A stretch of DNA of 64,000 nt from Schistocerca nitens (lineage: Eukaryota; Arthropoda; Insecta; Orthoptera; Acrididae): NCBI RefSeq assembly GCF_023898315.1, contig NC_064619.1, positions 340,491,650-340,555,649 on the forward strand, in the 5' to 3' direction. The notes under the pieces are model-generated. The model was not told the origin of the DNA, did no database searches, and worked only from the letters and a program-made list of their open reading frames with translations. Shown here one piece after another: positions 53,113-64,000 of this stretch (positions are counted from its first letter, which is position 1; every line of letters starts with the position of its first letter). Both the position numbers and the translations under genes were made by a program.

Positions 53113-54389
53113 TTCTTCATGAAATGTCGGCTTTCACGGCTGGTTGAAACTTCTGGGCTGAGAGGCCGTGGTCGATGTATAAAATTACCACCTAACGTTT
53201 CATCTCCATCTGTGGGAGACATCTTCTGAGGTCGTCTGGCTACTGCCACTGAGGCTCCAGGTACTCTCGCATTTATGGAACGCTTAGAGGGCACCACCAT
53301 TCGTCACTTGCTGCCGACTGTATGCCTGTCTTTGGAAGGCGTCATCATTCTTGATTAAGAGTAATTGATTGTCATTCTGCTGGCGCAATGTGGACATCCA
53401 TAACTTTAAAACTTCCTCTTTTCTATTAAAATTATTATGGTGTTTGTGAATCTGTATTGCTTCTCTATACATGTGCGCATGATAAGGGAATGTTAGTGCT
53501 AGAACACTTGTCTCATTAAATTCCCATCTTGAAAAACATTCTCAGCTAAACGACCGATTTTTCGATGTTCCTAAGCAACAGTTTCTTTTATGTTCAGCTA
53601 AACGGGTGTTTACACTTCTTTTCGTTGTTCCAATATATACTTGTCCACAACTGCACGGAATTTTGTATACCCCAGGTGTTGCTAGGGGGTGTTGGGCATC
53701 TTTTGCAGTTCTTAAGTATTTCTTAATCTTCTTGGTGGGTCTGAAGATTGTTTTGATCCCATACTTGGCCAGAACATTCCCAATACGGTCCGTGACTTTA
53801 TTAATGAATGGTAGGAGAAGTTTTCCAGTAGGTGACCATTGTTGTTCTGACTTCTGGCTTCTTTTCTTCTTTGATGGAGGGCTCGGAACAAATTCCTTGC
53901 TGGTATATTCGTTTTTCATGAAGGCTGACCGTAAGTGATTTAGTTCATCTTGCAAGCAAGCCGTCTCGCAGATTTTGTTCTCTCTGTCCACCAAGGTTTT
54001 CATGACACCTCTTTTTTGCCTAGGATGATGGTTTGATTCTTTGTGGAAGTATCGATCCATGTGAGTGTTCTTTCTATATACCTTGTGGCCCAGCATCTCA
54101 TCCAACTGTTTTATTACCGACACATCCAGGAAACTGAGTTGACTGCAACGGTTCTCCATCGTAAACTGTATCTTCGGGTTAATACTGTTCAGCTGCACCA
54201 AGAAGACATCCAAGCTCATCTTCACCATGAGTCCACACTACACATGTGTCATCAACATAGCAGTACCATTTAGCGGGCTTTTTACTGGCAGTCTGCAGCG
54301 CTCACTGTTTTAAGATCTCCATAAATAAATTAGCAATAGCTAAGCTGAGAGGGCTTCTCATTGCCACCCCAAAAACTCGTCGTTGTACT
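53113..54389 (-). pseudogene. Penelope-like element P1, 5'-truncated
   Basis: The best-preserved PLE reverse transcriptase/endonuclease in the window. From 54389 downward: GVAMRSPLSLAIANLFMEIL, then WYCYVDDTCVVW with the catalytic YVDD (about 54270), then an open 228-codon frame (54228-53542). That frame has LDVFLVQLNSINPKIQFTME, FLDVSVI, the thumb block LLLPFINKVTDRIGNVLAKY and the GIY-YIG start GVYKIPCSCGQVYIGTTKRS. The endonuclease tail YREAIQIHKHHNNFNRKEE follows at about 53470-53400, then the terminal repeat to 53113. Frameshifts around YVDD and near 53545 inactivate it. It abuts P2 head-to-head at 54389/54390. Confidence 0.88.
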
Positions 54390-54804
54390 TAATCAAGAAT
54401 GATGACACCTTCTTAAGATAGGCATACCATCGGCATCACATGACGAATGGTGGTGCCCTCTATGCGCTCCATAAATGAGAGACAAAACGTTAGGTGGAAA
54501 TGTTATACATCAACCACAGCCTCTCAGCCCGGAAGTTTCAACTGAAGACAACACCAGCCATGAAAGCCTACATTGTATGATTAAATGCCTCTACGGGGAG
54601 GAAATGTCAGTTTTGGTTCATCGACTGGAGGGACTGCGCAAGAAGAAAGCTCAACAATGATGTACGCTTACTTTCCTGCTACGCTGCCGAGACACTGCGA
54701 CAGTGCCGAAGTTTCTGAAGGCGAGGAGAATGTTTCACGAGGCGCAAGCGAAATGTATTTACAACCACACAGAACCAGCGATGCTACGAGAATGAATTCA
54801 CCAG

Positions 54805-56860
54805 ATGTGGCGAGAACTAGTGGCAACTAGCAGTAAGCTGCTATATCTCCATTTATATATCAGTAACATAATGCAGTGTTATGACTGGAATAATGTGGAC
54901 TGTCTAACGTTCAGGATTATGGAGCTCAGTGCAGAAATGGCAACTAATAGGCACAAGAGGAAATTCGATGGCCTACAGAATGGTAGAAGTGAAACATCAG
55001 TCACTGGCAACTCTCGAACTGTGATTAACATGTCTGGGAGAGAATTAACAAAAGAGGAACATTCAGTCCTATCGAAAGGAGGCAACTTTGCAGTCACACT
55101 ACTAAAGGTTCCTACAGAGGACATTATAGCGAATGTGGAGGCAGGAATCTGTTTGTTATCATCGCATTCTATGGATGAAATGAGGACTGAAACAGCCAGA
55201 ATATTATGCCAAGCAAAACCACCTACCAACAATTTGTCTCAAGCGGAAAGGAGGGTATTGAGGGAGATCAATGCGGATAAGAGCATTATTGTACTTGCAG
55301 CTGATAAAGGAAATGCTACGGTTTTGCTGAACACTGAATATTATCATAAGAAGATTAGTGACCTTTTGGATACCACTACATGTAAAAAGCTTCAGAAGGA
55401 TCCTAAAACCAAAATTTTGAGAAATACCAGTCAACTGGTAAAACAATCTTCTCTTTCTTCGGATGATTAAAAACAACTCTGCAAAATGGTAGCTTATCCA
55501 TCCAGACAATATGGACCCCCAAAGTACATAAACCACAGGTCCCGATGAGGCCAATTGTGAGTGCTATAGGATCTCCAACACAAGAGGTGGCCAGATATAT
55601 GCCTGCTTGCTGCAACCATACATGGGCAGGACGGACAGTTACATTCTCAGTAAATTTTATTGAACAACAGAAGGAGATTAATGTCAGCCCAAGTGATATT
55701 CTTATGAGTTTCGATGTAGTGTCATTGATTACCATGGTGCCTGTAAACGAAGCTATTTCATATATAGCAGATATTTTTCCGACTGACGTAGTGGATTTAT
55801 TTAAACACTGCCTGACAACAACTTATTTCCAGTACAACAACGAGTTTTACTAACAGATCGACGGGGTGGCGATGGGAAGCCCTCTCAGTCCAGCTGTTGC
55901 CAATTTATTTATGGAGATCTTCGAACAGCGAGCGCTGCAGACTGCCGTCATAAGCCAGCTAAATAGTACCGCTATGTTGATGACACATTTGTAATGTAGC
56001 TCGTCTTCTTGGTGCACCTGAACAGCATTAACTCGAAGATACAGTTTACGACGGAGAAGGAGAGCAACGGTCAACTCAATTTCCTGGATGTGTCTTGTAA
56101 TTAAACGGGTGGATGGGATGCTGGGCCACAAGGTATGTAGAAAGAACACTCACACAGATCGATACCTCCACAAAGAATCAAACCATCATCCTAGGCAAAA
56201 AAGAGGTGTCATGAAAACCTTGGTGGACAGAGAGAACAAAATCTGCGAGCCGGCTTGCTTACAAGATGAACTAAAACACTTATGGTCAGCCTTCATGAAA
56301 AACGAATATACCAGCAAGGAATTTGATCGAGCCCTCCATCAAAGAAGAAAAGAAGCCAGAAGTCCAGAGCAACAATGGTCACCTACTGGAAAACTTCTCC
56401 TACCATTCATTAATAAAGTCACGGACCGTATCGGGAAAGTTCTGGTCAAGTATGGGATCGAAACAATCTTCAGACCCACCAAGAAGATCAAGTAATATTT
56501 AAGAACTGCAAAAGATGCCCGACCCCCCTAGCAACACCTGGGTTATACAAAATTCCATGCAGTTGTGGACAATTATATATTGGAACAATGAAAAGGAAGT
56601 GTAAACACCCACTTAGCCTGAAAATAAAAGAAACTTGCTTAGGACACATCGAAAAATCGGCCGTAGCTGAGAATGTTTTTCGAGATGGGAACCACGAAAT
56701 TAAATTTAATGAGACAAGCATTTTAGCACGAACATCCATTATCATGCACGCATGTATAGAGAAGCAATAGAGATTCACAAACACCATAATAATTTTAATA
56801 GAAAAGAGGAAGTTTTGAAATATGGATGTCGATGTTGCGCCAGCAGAATGACAATCGATT
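54805..56860 (+). pseudogene. Penelope-like RT/GIY-YIG ORF of P2, broken
   Basis: The first frame (54805-55467, 221 codons) has the N-terminal PLE blocks GNFAVTLLKVPTEDIIANVE and INADKSIIVLAADKGNATVL, ending in a stop at SSLSSDD. The reading continues in other frames: YGPPKVHKPQVPMRPIVSAI (about 55507-55565), [35 protein letters not shown] (55860-55920) and YVDDTF (about 55975). The thumb block LLLPFINKVTDRIGKVLVKY follows (about 56395-56455), then a frameshifted GIY-YIG region (56540-56600) and endonuclease tail. At least six lesions. It extends further 5' than P1 and so shows the full domain order. Confidence 0.85.
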
Positions 56861-56984
56861 ACTCTTAATCGAGAATGATGACACCTTCCAAAGATAGGCA
56901 TACCGTCGGCATCATGCGATGAATGGTGGTGCGCTCCATAAATGCGAGAGTACCTGGAGCCTCAGTGGCAGTAGCCGGACGACC

Positions 56985-57025
56985 TCAGAAGATGTCTCCC
57001 ACAGATGGAGACGAAACGTTAGGTG
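56985..57025 (+). ncRNA. hammerhead-like core in P2 terminal repeat
   Basis: CAGAAGA, then stem GTCTCC/GGAGAC around a CACAGAT loop, then GAAAC. It resembles the hammerhead CUGANGA-stem II-GAAA core with one change (A for U). The minus-strand P1 repeats it (53170-53235). No complete stem III/GUH site was confirmed. Confidence 0.4.
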
Positions 57026-57237
57026 GAAATTTTATACATATATACGGCCTCTCACCCGGAAGTTTCAACTGAAGATGAAAATTTCTTATCCAGGAGTGGT
57101 AAGAAGAGGCAAATAATTTGACAAAGTTACGTACAAAATCTGAAGAGCCACAAAAGGTTGAAGTATTTTACAAGACGTTTGTTTTTGTGTAGATTTATGA
57201 AAAATATTATTGGGGAAGGTGGTGGAGGGAGGGGGGA

Positions 57238-57481
57238 AGAGAGATCAGTGTTTAACCTCTTGTTGACAGTGAGATCATTAGCGACTGGCACAGGCTCAGA
57301 TTGGAGAAGGGTACAGATGGAAATTAGCCTTGCCGTTTTGAAGGATTCATCCCGTCATTTGCCTTAAGTGATTTATGGAAATCGCAGAAAAGCTAAATCA
57401 GGATGGTCAGATGCAGGTTTGAACCATCTTCCTCCCAAATGTGAGTCCAGTGTGCCAACCACTGTGCTGCCTCATTCAGTT
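57238..57481 (-). mobile_element. tRNA-derived SINE, second family
   Basis: The minus strand starts with a tRNA-like head, GAGGCAGCACAGTGGTTGGC (box A) and ATGGTTCAAACC (box B). A body follows with ATCCTGATTTAGC and a GATTTCCATAAATCAC-like stretch, the layout of a widespread insect SINE type. It sits between the two PLE pairs. No target duplication was resolved. Confidence 0.7.
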
Positions 57482-57539
57482 GGTCGTAAGACAGTGATGC
57501 ATGGTTTGTTAAATCATACCTAGCAGAAATCACAATAAT

Positions 57540-58570
57540 GCATGATTGTGAATAACATACTGCCTGTTGGCTTCTGTCTCAGTTTCTTTGGCCGATGTTC
57601 ATCTGATGATTTTTCTGACGTTTCACCAGCAAATTTCACCCTCCATTGGTGGTGGTGGATTGGAGCCGACCTCGCGGCTGCCGACTATATGTACCTGGCA
57701 TGCAAACGTCCAAGGGCTTCTCTGCAGTCATTTCCAGTGCAGTTCTCCTCTTGCTACCTGCAACAGTTGTTCACTGCAGCACGGGAAGCTAGGATCTGTT
57801 TATCTTGAAGTTTTATTCTTTCTTGTTGAAGCTTTTCTCATGTTTGTGTATTTCTGTAGCTGTCTGAACAGGTGGGTGTGATGGCCCTTCTCTACAGACA
57901 GAACTTTCACGTCGGCGAATTTTACTAGGTGGTTAGTCTGTCACAGCGCATGCTCCGCCACAGCCGATTTCTCCACCTGCCCCAACTTGCAATGACACTT
58001 ATGTTCTGTGATCCTGGTGGTGATTGATTGTCCACTTATTCCATCACAATCTTTCTTGCATGTGCATGGTATGCAGTGGATTCCTTCTATCCTCTGCCGA
58101 TCTGACACTCTCTTTGATCTTCTTTGTTGGTTTTTAAGTAGTCTTTATGCCGTGTTTGTGCAATATACGGCCAATTCTGTCTGTCACTCTGGGAATGTAT
58201 GGCAGAAAGACTGTACCCAACATTTCTTTTTTTGATGTGTCACTTCGCCGAGTGTTTGACTCTGTTATATAACTTGTGGAGTACCCATTGCGCCTCAGAA
58301 TACTTTCCAGGTGTTGCATTTCGCATCTGACATTCTGCGACTCACATATTCATCTTGCTCGCATTACAAACTCTCTTTTCTGGCTCAGGTGGTGATTTGA
58401 CAGTTTGTGTGCGACGGTTTCCGATAAATGCTGTGTCCCATGTTTTCACCATGCGTTGTGACCAGCACATCTAGAAATGGTAGTTTTTGTGCTTTCCTAC
58501 TTCAATGGTAAGTTTTAGCATGGAAGCTGTTCAAGTGTCGTAGGAAGTCACTTAGGTGTTCCTTGGAAAC
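57540..58570 (-). pseudogene. Penelope-like element P3 (second subfamily), minus
   Basis: The minus-strand reading from 58570: HLSDFLRHLNSFHAK, LPFLDVLVTTHGENMGHSIY, MQHLESILRRNGYS, FLPYIPRVTDRIGRILHKHG (58195-58140; the PLE thumb motif), KPTKKIKESVRSAEDRR, a decayed GIY-YIG region, then the endonuclease tail HKHEKSFNKKE near 57830. It differs from P1/P2 in sequence, so it is a separate PLE subfamily. 5'-truncated and frameshifted. Confidence 0.78.
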
Positions 58571-59550
58571 TGACACTCATGGACCAATACCTGCACAAAC
58601 TATCAAATCACCACCTGAGCCAAAAAGAGGCATGATTAATATGCTTGTAACATGAACAAGACAAATATATGAACCGCATCCGCGAGATGCAACACCTGGA
58701 AAGTGTTCTGAGGAGCAATGGGTGCTCCACAAGTTATATTAAAAGTATAACAGAGTCAAAGACTCGGTGAAGTGACACATCAGAAAAAGAAATGTCAGGT
58801 GCACCCTTTCTGCCCTACATTCCCACAGGAAAGACAGAATCAGCCATATATTGCACAAACACGTCATAAAGACTGTTTATAAACCAACAACAAACACGGC
58901 ATAAAGACTGTTTATAAACCAACAAAGAAGATCAAAGAGTGTCTTAGATCAGCGAAGGATAAAAGGGAACCACTTGCAATGTCGGGAATATGCCGCATAC
59001 CATACACATGTAGAAAAGTTTATTTTGGAATGAATGGACAATCAATCAACACCAGGATCACAGAACATAAGTGTTGTTGCAGGTTGGGACAGGTGGAGAA
59101 ATCTGCCATAGCAGATCACTTGCTGTGGAGACCGATCACGTAACAAAATTTGCCGACATGGAAGTTCTGGCTGTAGAAAGGAGCGATCACTCCTGCTTGT
59201 TCAGAGAAGCTATAGAAATACGCAAACACGAAAATAGCTTCAACAAGAAAGAAGAAAGCCTCAAGATAAACAGAACCTGGCTCCCCATGCTGCAGTGAAC
59301 GACCATTGCAGGTAGCAACCGCACCAGAAATAACCGTGGAGAAGTCCTTGGACGTTGGTTTGCCAGGTACATAGAGTCTGCAGCCGCGAGCTTGGCACCA
59401 GTCCACCACCAGAAATGGAGGGTGAAACTTTGACAATATCAGCCACTCGTGCTAGCAAAACACCAAGAAAAATCATAAGACGAATGTCGGTCAAAGAATC
59501 TGAGACAGAAGCCAATAGGCAGTTCGTCAAGAAGTGGCCACGAAAGCCTT
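58571..59550 (+). pseudogene. Penelope-like element P4 (second subfamily), plus
   Basis: Inverted partner of P3, same subfamily, starting head-to-head near 58570. Blocks in order: TDTHGPIPAQTIKSPPEPKR, a thumb-like HILHKHVIKTVYKPT region, a decayed GIY-YIG segment, HKCCCRLG-type spacing, AIEIRKHENSFNKKEESLKI (59207-59265), and a tail at 59415-59550 (RASKTPRKIIRRMSVKESET) shared with P3. A ~37-bp internal duplication lies at 58854-58925. Inactive. Confidence 0.78.
58854..58925. repeat. short tandem duplication inside P4
   Basis: Two adjacent copies of a unit containing cataaagactgtttataaac, each followed by caacaa, with a period of about 35 bp. Confidence 0.85.
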
Positions 59551-59750
59551 AACAGTTTTGTATGATTGTGAGTGATATACTTCTTTTCCATTGATTAGCA
59601 AGCAATTGTGTATGTTAATGAGGGTGGTTAAAGACACAAGTCATGTGCATAATGCGTTCTGAATAGTCACAAGTGGGAGGGGGGGGGGAATCTCACCAGC
59701 ATCAATGCCGACAAAGTGAAAATCGACACCAAAAGATATTTATGTATATT

Positions 59751-59800
59751 GGAAGGGGGGGGGGCAGGGGTGTATATTGGAAGGGAGGGAGGGAGGGAGG

Positions 59801-59835
<35 letters not shown>
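59751..59835. repeat. purine microsatellite (G-run, GGGA, GA)
   Basis: G11, then (GGGA)n, then (GA)n. The word tatattggaaggg occurs twice at its start (about 59745 and 59773). Confidence 0.9.
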
Positions 59836-59838
<3 letters not shown>

Positions 59839-59879
59839 TAACAGCCTATCTGAATCATAGAGTGGATTTTGGAGAATAA

Positions 59880-60327
59880 GTATGATCCATGGGTGTACCA
59901 TGTGAAGTTCAGTAAATGTAATTCCTCTTGGACAGCATGTTGTATATTTGACTGAGTGCAGTATTGCTTCGCAGCATTTGGTGCCCAAGAAGCTGTTCTG
60001 TTGATTGCCTTGCCTTAAACATCTATCCAACCCATTAGTGATTAACCCACCATGAGATCAAGCTCTTTGAGATTTGTACCAAATTTTGATCCAGCAAGAT
60101 AATTGTTTTCTTCTAAACACTTGCACCCTTCAGTTTCTGAACCATGGCTAGAGCCTCCTCTTTCTTTCTCATCTTTTCCAAAAGAAGCAGCAGAGGCAGA
60201 GCAGAGGGTTGCCAGTGTATGTTGTAAAGCACACACTCCAGTGAAGCACTGCGAAGAACCCAGCAGAGGTGCACAGCAGGGAGTCAAGCTGGGCAGGCGT
60301 CTGACATTGTCCAAGAAGCATAGTTTA

Positions 60328-60370
<43 letters not shown>

Positions 60371-60775
60371 TGTTGTCTGCATTCTCGGTGTGCGTCAGTT
60401 GTACTGTCTGAGTGTGCTGAGCTTTCAGAAGCAATGTGTGCGTCTGTAACCACAGTTCACTTTCATTGTTAATATAAAAAGCATTTAATGATGGAATATG
60501 TGATTCATTCAGTTAAGGTAACCTAACACTTTATATGATACCAGTCATCTGTACTACAAAAGACTTAAGTTAAAGGAAGAAATATGTTAGAAGATAGCAA
60601 AGGAATTGTATTAGTTGTTTACTTATTTTATTTGGAACTTTTCAAACTATGAACATAAACAAGACAACTTGTTCATCACTTCAGTATCAATAGCTTTTTT
60701 CCTTTTTAAAAAAAGATGATGCTCAGAACTCAGTGGTCTCATTTCCTCCTCAGCGAAATCACATTATGCATTGTT
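59880..60775. other. intergenic with C10(CT)n microsatellite
   Basis: A C-run followed by (CT)n at 60328-60367. The flanks are moderately GC-rich, with no supported gene. Open frames across the microsatellite (60103-60411) are simple-sequence artefacts. Confidence 0.5.
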
Positions 60776-61020
60776 TTAAGTCCTCAAATAATGACGTAGT
60801 ACACGTGTAACTGTCACTATTCTATCTTCAGTCCCCAGCTCACACTCAAAGGGTCTTCTGAACACACGAAATCTGGAGCTCAGTATACCAAATGCACATT
60901 CCACTGACAAGCAGGAGAAAGCCTGTATTAAAAACTTTATTTTTCCAATTATCAGTGATTTTACATTCAAGGTAGGGTCACAAAGCTTTAAGAATCAAAA
61001 CCCCTCATCACCTACAAAAA
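60776..61020 (-). pseudogene. Harbinger-type nuclease (HARBI1-like) C-terminal relic
   Basis: The minus strand has FVGDEGF at about 61017-60997 (the V-G-D-E catalytic block of DDE_Tnp_4/HARBI1 nucleases). Then comes a frame with SVECAFGILSSRFRVFRRPFE (about 60910-60845), matching the V-E-x-A-F-G-I-L-x-x-R-F-R-V-F motif, and VLRHYLRT with a stop at 60776. The segment between is shortened and shifted. The N-terminal two thirds are missing. Confidence 0.75.
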
Positions 61021-61915
61021 TTTAAGGAGAGTTATATTTTGTTGCGTCACTAAATCTGCCCATTGAACCCAATTCTATTTAGTAAATGTATAATATAGCC
61101 ATTATCAACACTGAGTGATGCTGTTTATAACAGTGGTTCCCTCACTGAACATTTTTCCTGTCAACATCTCCAAGACACCTGTAAAATTCTCGAAGACAAC
61201 TGTAAAATTGTAGCTTCCTTTCAAACTCTGAGTGCTGTACTGTGCAAGCACTATGTGCTGAACTGCAGAGGGCCTGCTGCTCTGCCGTGTTTTTGTTTGT
61301 GTAGTGTGCAGTGAACCAGAGCTGCTGCTTCTCTTGAGCAGTCCTTTTATCTCCTTGTATGAACATCTCTATCTCACTGATCCTATTTTTAAATACAATG
61401 TTCTCAGTTGTCCCCTCACTTCCTTACCTATGTTTTGCTCTCACAATGTTTTGTAGAAAACTTTCAGTAGAGTTCTTTCTTCTCTGCTATTTCTTGTAGA
61501 ACTATCTCCTTTGTTTTTGTCAGTCCAATCTGCTTCTTGTAACTCTCCTCCAGGACCACAATTCTGCAACTTTGAGGTGAGTTTAATCTTGAGTTCTTAC
61601 AAAAAAAAACACATGAGACTGCTTACATCTCTGAGACACTCTTGTGTGCAATCTTGGTAGCTGCACTGGATCATAAGTTTACTATAGATGAGTTCTTGCA
61701 CTGTGCCAGAAAGCAAACATTGTGGATATCCTGTGCAGTGTCACAGAAATATTTGCAGCAGTGGAAGAAATGATTGCAGAAGTATGTGGACTCAAATGGA
61801 TCCTACGTTGAAAGCAACCATTACCACCAGTACTGCATGTGTTTGGCAAATAACTTTGTAGCACATTTATTTTCTCCCCTCATCAGGTCTTGTACATAGC
61901 ATTTTTTTAAAACTA
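61021..61915. other. intergenic, possible Harbinger upstream relic
   Basis: No supported gene. Minus-strand fragments such as EVRGQLRTLYLK near 61425-61385 look faintly protein-like but cannot be assigned. Confidence 0.35.
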
Positions 61916-62899
61916 CAGTGAGGTGACAAAAGTCATGGGATACCTCCTAATATTGTGTTTGACCTCCTTTTGCTCGGCATTGGGCAGTAGCTCTACGTGA
62001 CATGGACTCAAGTCGTTGGAAATTCCCTGCAGAAGTGTTGAGCTATGTTGCCTCTATAGCCATCCATAACTGCAAATGTGTTGCTGGTGCAGGATTTTGT
62101 GCATGAATTAACCCCTCAATTATATCCCATAAATATATTTAATGGAATTCATGTTGGGCCATCTGGGTGGTCAAATCACTCTGTCGAACTGTCCAGAATG
62201 TTGTTCAAACCAATCACGAACAGTTGTGGCCTGGTAACATGATGCATGTCATCCATAAAAATTCCATCGTTATTTGGGAACATGAAGTCCATGAAGGGCT
62301 GAAAATGGTCTCCCAAGTAGCCACATATAACTATTTCCAGTCAATGATCAGTTCAGTTGAACCAGAGGACGAAGTCCATTCCACGTAAACATAGCCCACA
62401 CCATTATGGAATCACCACCTGCATAATGCCTTTGTTACAACTTGGGTCCTTGGCTTCATGGGGTCTGTGCCACACTTGGACACAACCATCAATTCTTACC
62501 AATGAAAGTCGGGGCTCATCTGACCAGACCACAGTTTTCCAGTTGTGTAGGATCCCCAATATGGTCAAGAGCCCAGGAGAGGTGCTGCAGGCAATGTGGT
62601 ATTAGCAAAGGCACTCACATCAGTCATCTGCTTATGTAGCCCATTAATGACAAATTTTGCCACACTGTCCTAATGTACAGGTTTGTTGTACATCCCACAT
62701 TGATTTCCACAGTTATTTCATGCAGTGTTGCTTGTCTGTTAGCACTGACAACTTTACACAAATGCCACTACTCTCAGTTGTTAAGTGATGGCCATTGGCC
62801 ACTATGTTGTTTGTGGTGAGAGCTAATGCCTGAAATTTGGTATTCTCAGCACACCATCTGTATATGCGCATATAGCTATGCCACAACTTTTGTCACGAT
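61916..62899 (-). mobile_element. Tc1-like transposon, deleted copy
   Basis: The left end begins CAGTGAGGTGACAAAAGTCA after TA (61914-61915). The right end is tttgtcacgatt, TA at 62900-62901. The minus strand carries relics of a Tc1 transposase: SPDDPT-type and NHIGDPTQLENCGLVR-like stretches, and blocks complementary to ccataaaaattccatcgtt (62255) and ctcatctgaccagaccaca (62515). Near 62855 the sequence jumps from a mid-element block to the terminal block, showing an internal deletion of the 5' third. It is a different Tc1 family from 30516-31958. Confidence 0.8.
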
Positions 62900-62901
62900 T
62901 A

Positions 62902-64000
62902 ATCCAGTGGTAGTTACACTACACTACATTTTTGGTTTCACTTCTTATAATATTTTTCCTCAGATATCTGTGAGTACAACAAAGACAAAAATTTGTATTA
63001 GTGATTGTTGCCCTGTTCTGACTGAGCTAGAGATTTAATGGAGTGCCTTATTTGTAAAACGACACCTGTTCAAAATATTATCTGTCACATAATAAATATT
63101 GCCTAGGGCTTGGTCTCTTGCCAGTATTTGCTTAGTGACATTTAGCCTGTACAAGTTTCAGGGAAGACAACAGGAATTTGACCTAGTCTGAGAATTTTGA
63201 AGACTCCAGAAGCCCAAACAAGACAGACACATGAGAAAAACTGTTTCACAGTATTTATTGCAAATGATTTGATAAAAACCTGAATCATTTTTAAGAGCAG
63301 AATTTTGTTTGAATCCTTTTCCTTTATTGAAAATTACAATGCAGTACTTGCCATTGCTTTTAATCATCATCAGTAACGTATCTAGATGAAGTTGAGACGT
63401 AGGTCATGAATAAAAACTGGAAGGTAAGCTGTGTGTGCTTAGTCAAGTCTTTTTTATGGTTTCTTTCTTCAGATTATTGAGTGCACTAATCTGGACAGAT
63501 CCAGGATTCCTGTAATCACCCAAACTGAAATACAGGTGGAAGTAATTTAACCGCTTGGACCTAGAGTTTAGCTTAGGATTTGTGCAGTTTTGGTCAGCCA
63601 CAGACTGCATATCTCACATTTTTTCTTTTCTCGATGAATCATGAGATGCTATTGTCCTTTGTGATTATTCTCTTCTGTAAAAGCAAACCAATAAACACAC
63701 AATACATTCAGTGTTTAGGACAATCACTTCACATCTTAAATTACTCTCCAAATTGTATGCAGTAGAGCAGGTCTGTTCACTGATCTGCTCATGTGAGCTG
63801 GCTCAAGGCAACATATGGTGCAGAAAGGTGTGGCGAGGAGAGGGAGGAATTGCAACATGATAGCTCTGCAATGAGTCTTCAATTCTGCAGCCAATAATCT
63901 CCATGTTCCACAGAGGTGTATCGCTTCATGGTGGCTCCTTAGCGTGTTTTATAGCAAATGTATTTTCTAAAACTGTTGTATTAATTAGAAATAACAACAA
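62902..64000. other. intergenic, nothing recognised
   Basis: AT-rich sequence to the window edge. Short open frames (for example 63158-63370) have no recognisable features. Confidence 0.45.

Larger units (their letters stand above)
54390..57085 (+). mobile_element. Penelope-like element P2 with both terminal repeats
   Basis: Plus-strand PLE. Left terminal repeat 54390-54570 (with an internal deletion), body 54571-56860, right terminal repeat about 56862-57085. Both repeats share aagaatgatgacacctt- or gagaatgatgacacctt-type starts and an acgttaggtggaaat segment. With the inverted, 5'-truncated P1 attached to its left end, this is the arrangement long described for Penelope elements. Confidence 0.82.

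Noticed and set aside
60103-60411. A 102-codon plus ORF
   Set aside because: Runs into a C/CT microsatellite; no recognisable protein features.

Overview
This window is eukaryotic nuclear DNA, almost certainly from an insect. The best guess is an orthopteran (grasshopper or locust type) with a large, transposon-filled genome. That rests on one spliced animal housekeeping gene, AT-rich intergenic DNA, dense decayed LINE, Penelope, mariner/Tc1 and Harbinger sequence, and tRNA-headed SINEs with a shared 'gtgatgtccttaggttagttag' type body. The species is an inference. No bacterial, viral or CRISPR features were seen.

Layout. 1-4.6 kb: a mariner-type transposase fragment, a LINE reverse transcriptase scrap, and two Penelope-like (PLE) remnants, one of them split by a SINE with a perfect 11-bp target duplication. 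5.9-29.8 kb: the main structure, a 22.6-kb tandem LTR-retrotransposon array on the minus strand with three ~1.82-1.86-kb LTRs and two internal regions. Each internal region has a 488-codon coiled-coil Gag-like ORF. Between them they carry three copies of a short integrase C-terminal (GPY/F-like) relic, and no reverse transcriptase was recognised. The array sits inside the decayed gag of an older element whose product begins with a SAP-like motif; its reading frame is continuous across the insertion if one 4-bp target copy is removed. 30.2-34 kb: a Tc1-like transposon with near-perfect TIRs inside diverged tandem repeats, then a mariner-like transposase pseudogene. 34.3-37.3 kb: a 5'-truncated LINE with endonuclease and reverse transcriptase domains, then a SINE with an 11-bp target duplication.

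40.2-45.7 kb: the one host gene I can support, OSTC (DC2), a subunit of the oligosaccharyltransferase complex. It has four exons encoding 149 residues, and its large second intron carries an antisense PLE tail. 48-51.4 kb: a LINE relic, a 659-bp mariner MITE and a ~490-bp foldback palindrome with a tRNA-like promoter in each arm. 53.1-59.6 kb: two head-to-head pairs of PLE copies with GIY-YIG endonuclease remnants, separated by a SINE. 60.8-62.9 kb: a HARBI1-type nuclease relic and a deleted Tc1 element.

The elements form a nested record: old gag element, then LTR array; tandem repeat, then Tc1; PLE, then SINE; OSTC intron, then PLE. The most unusual item is the Gag-only LTR array. One of its two internal regions is a chimera carrying an extra 3.42-kb segment from a different sequence variant.
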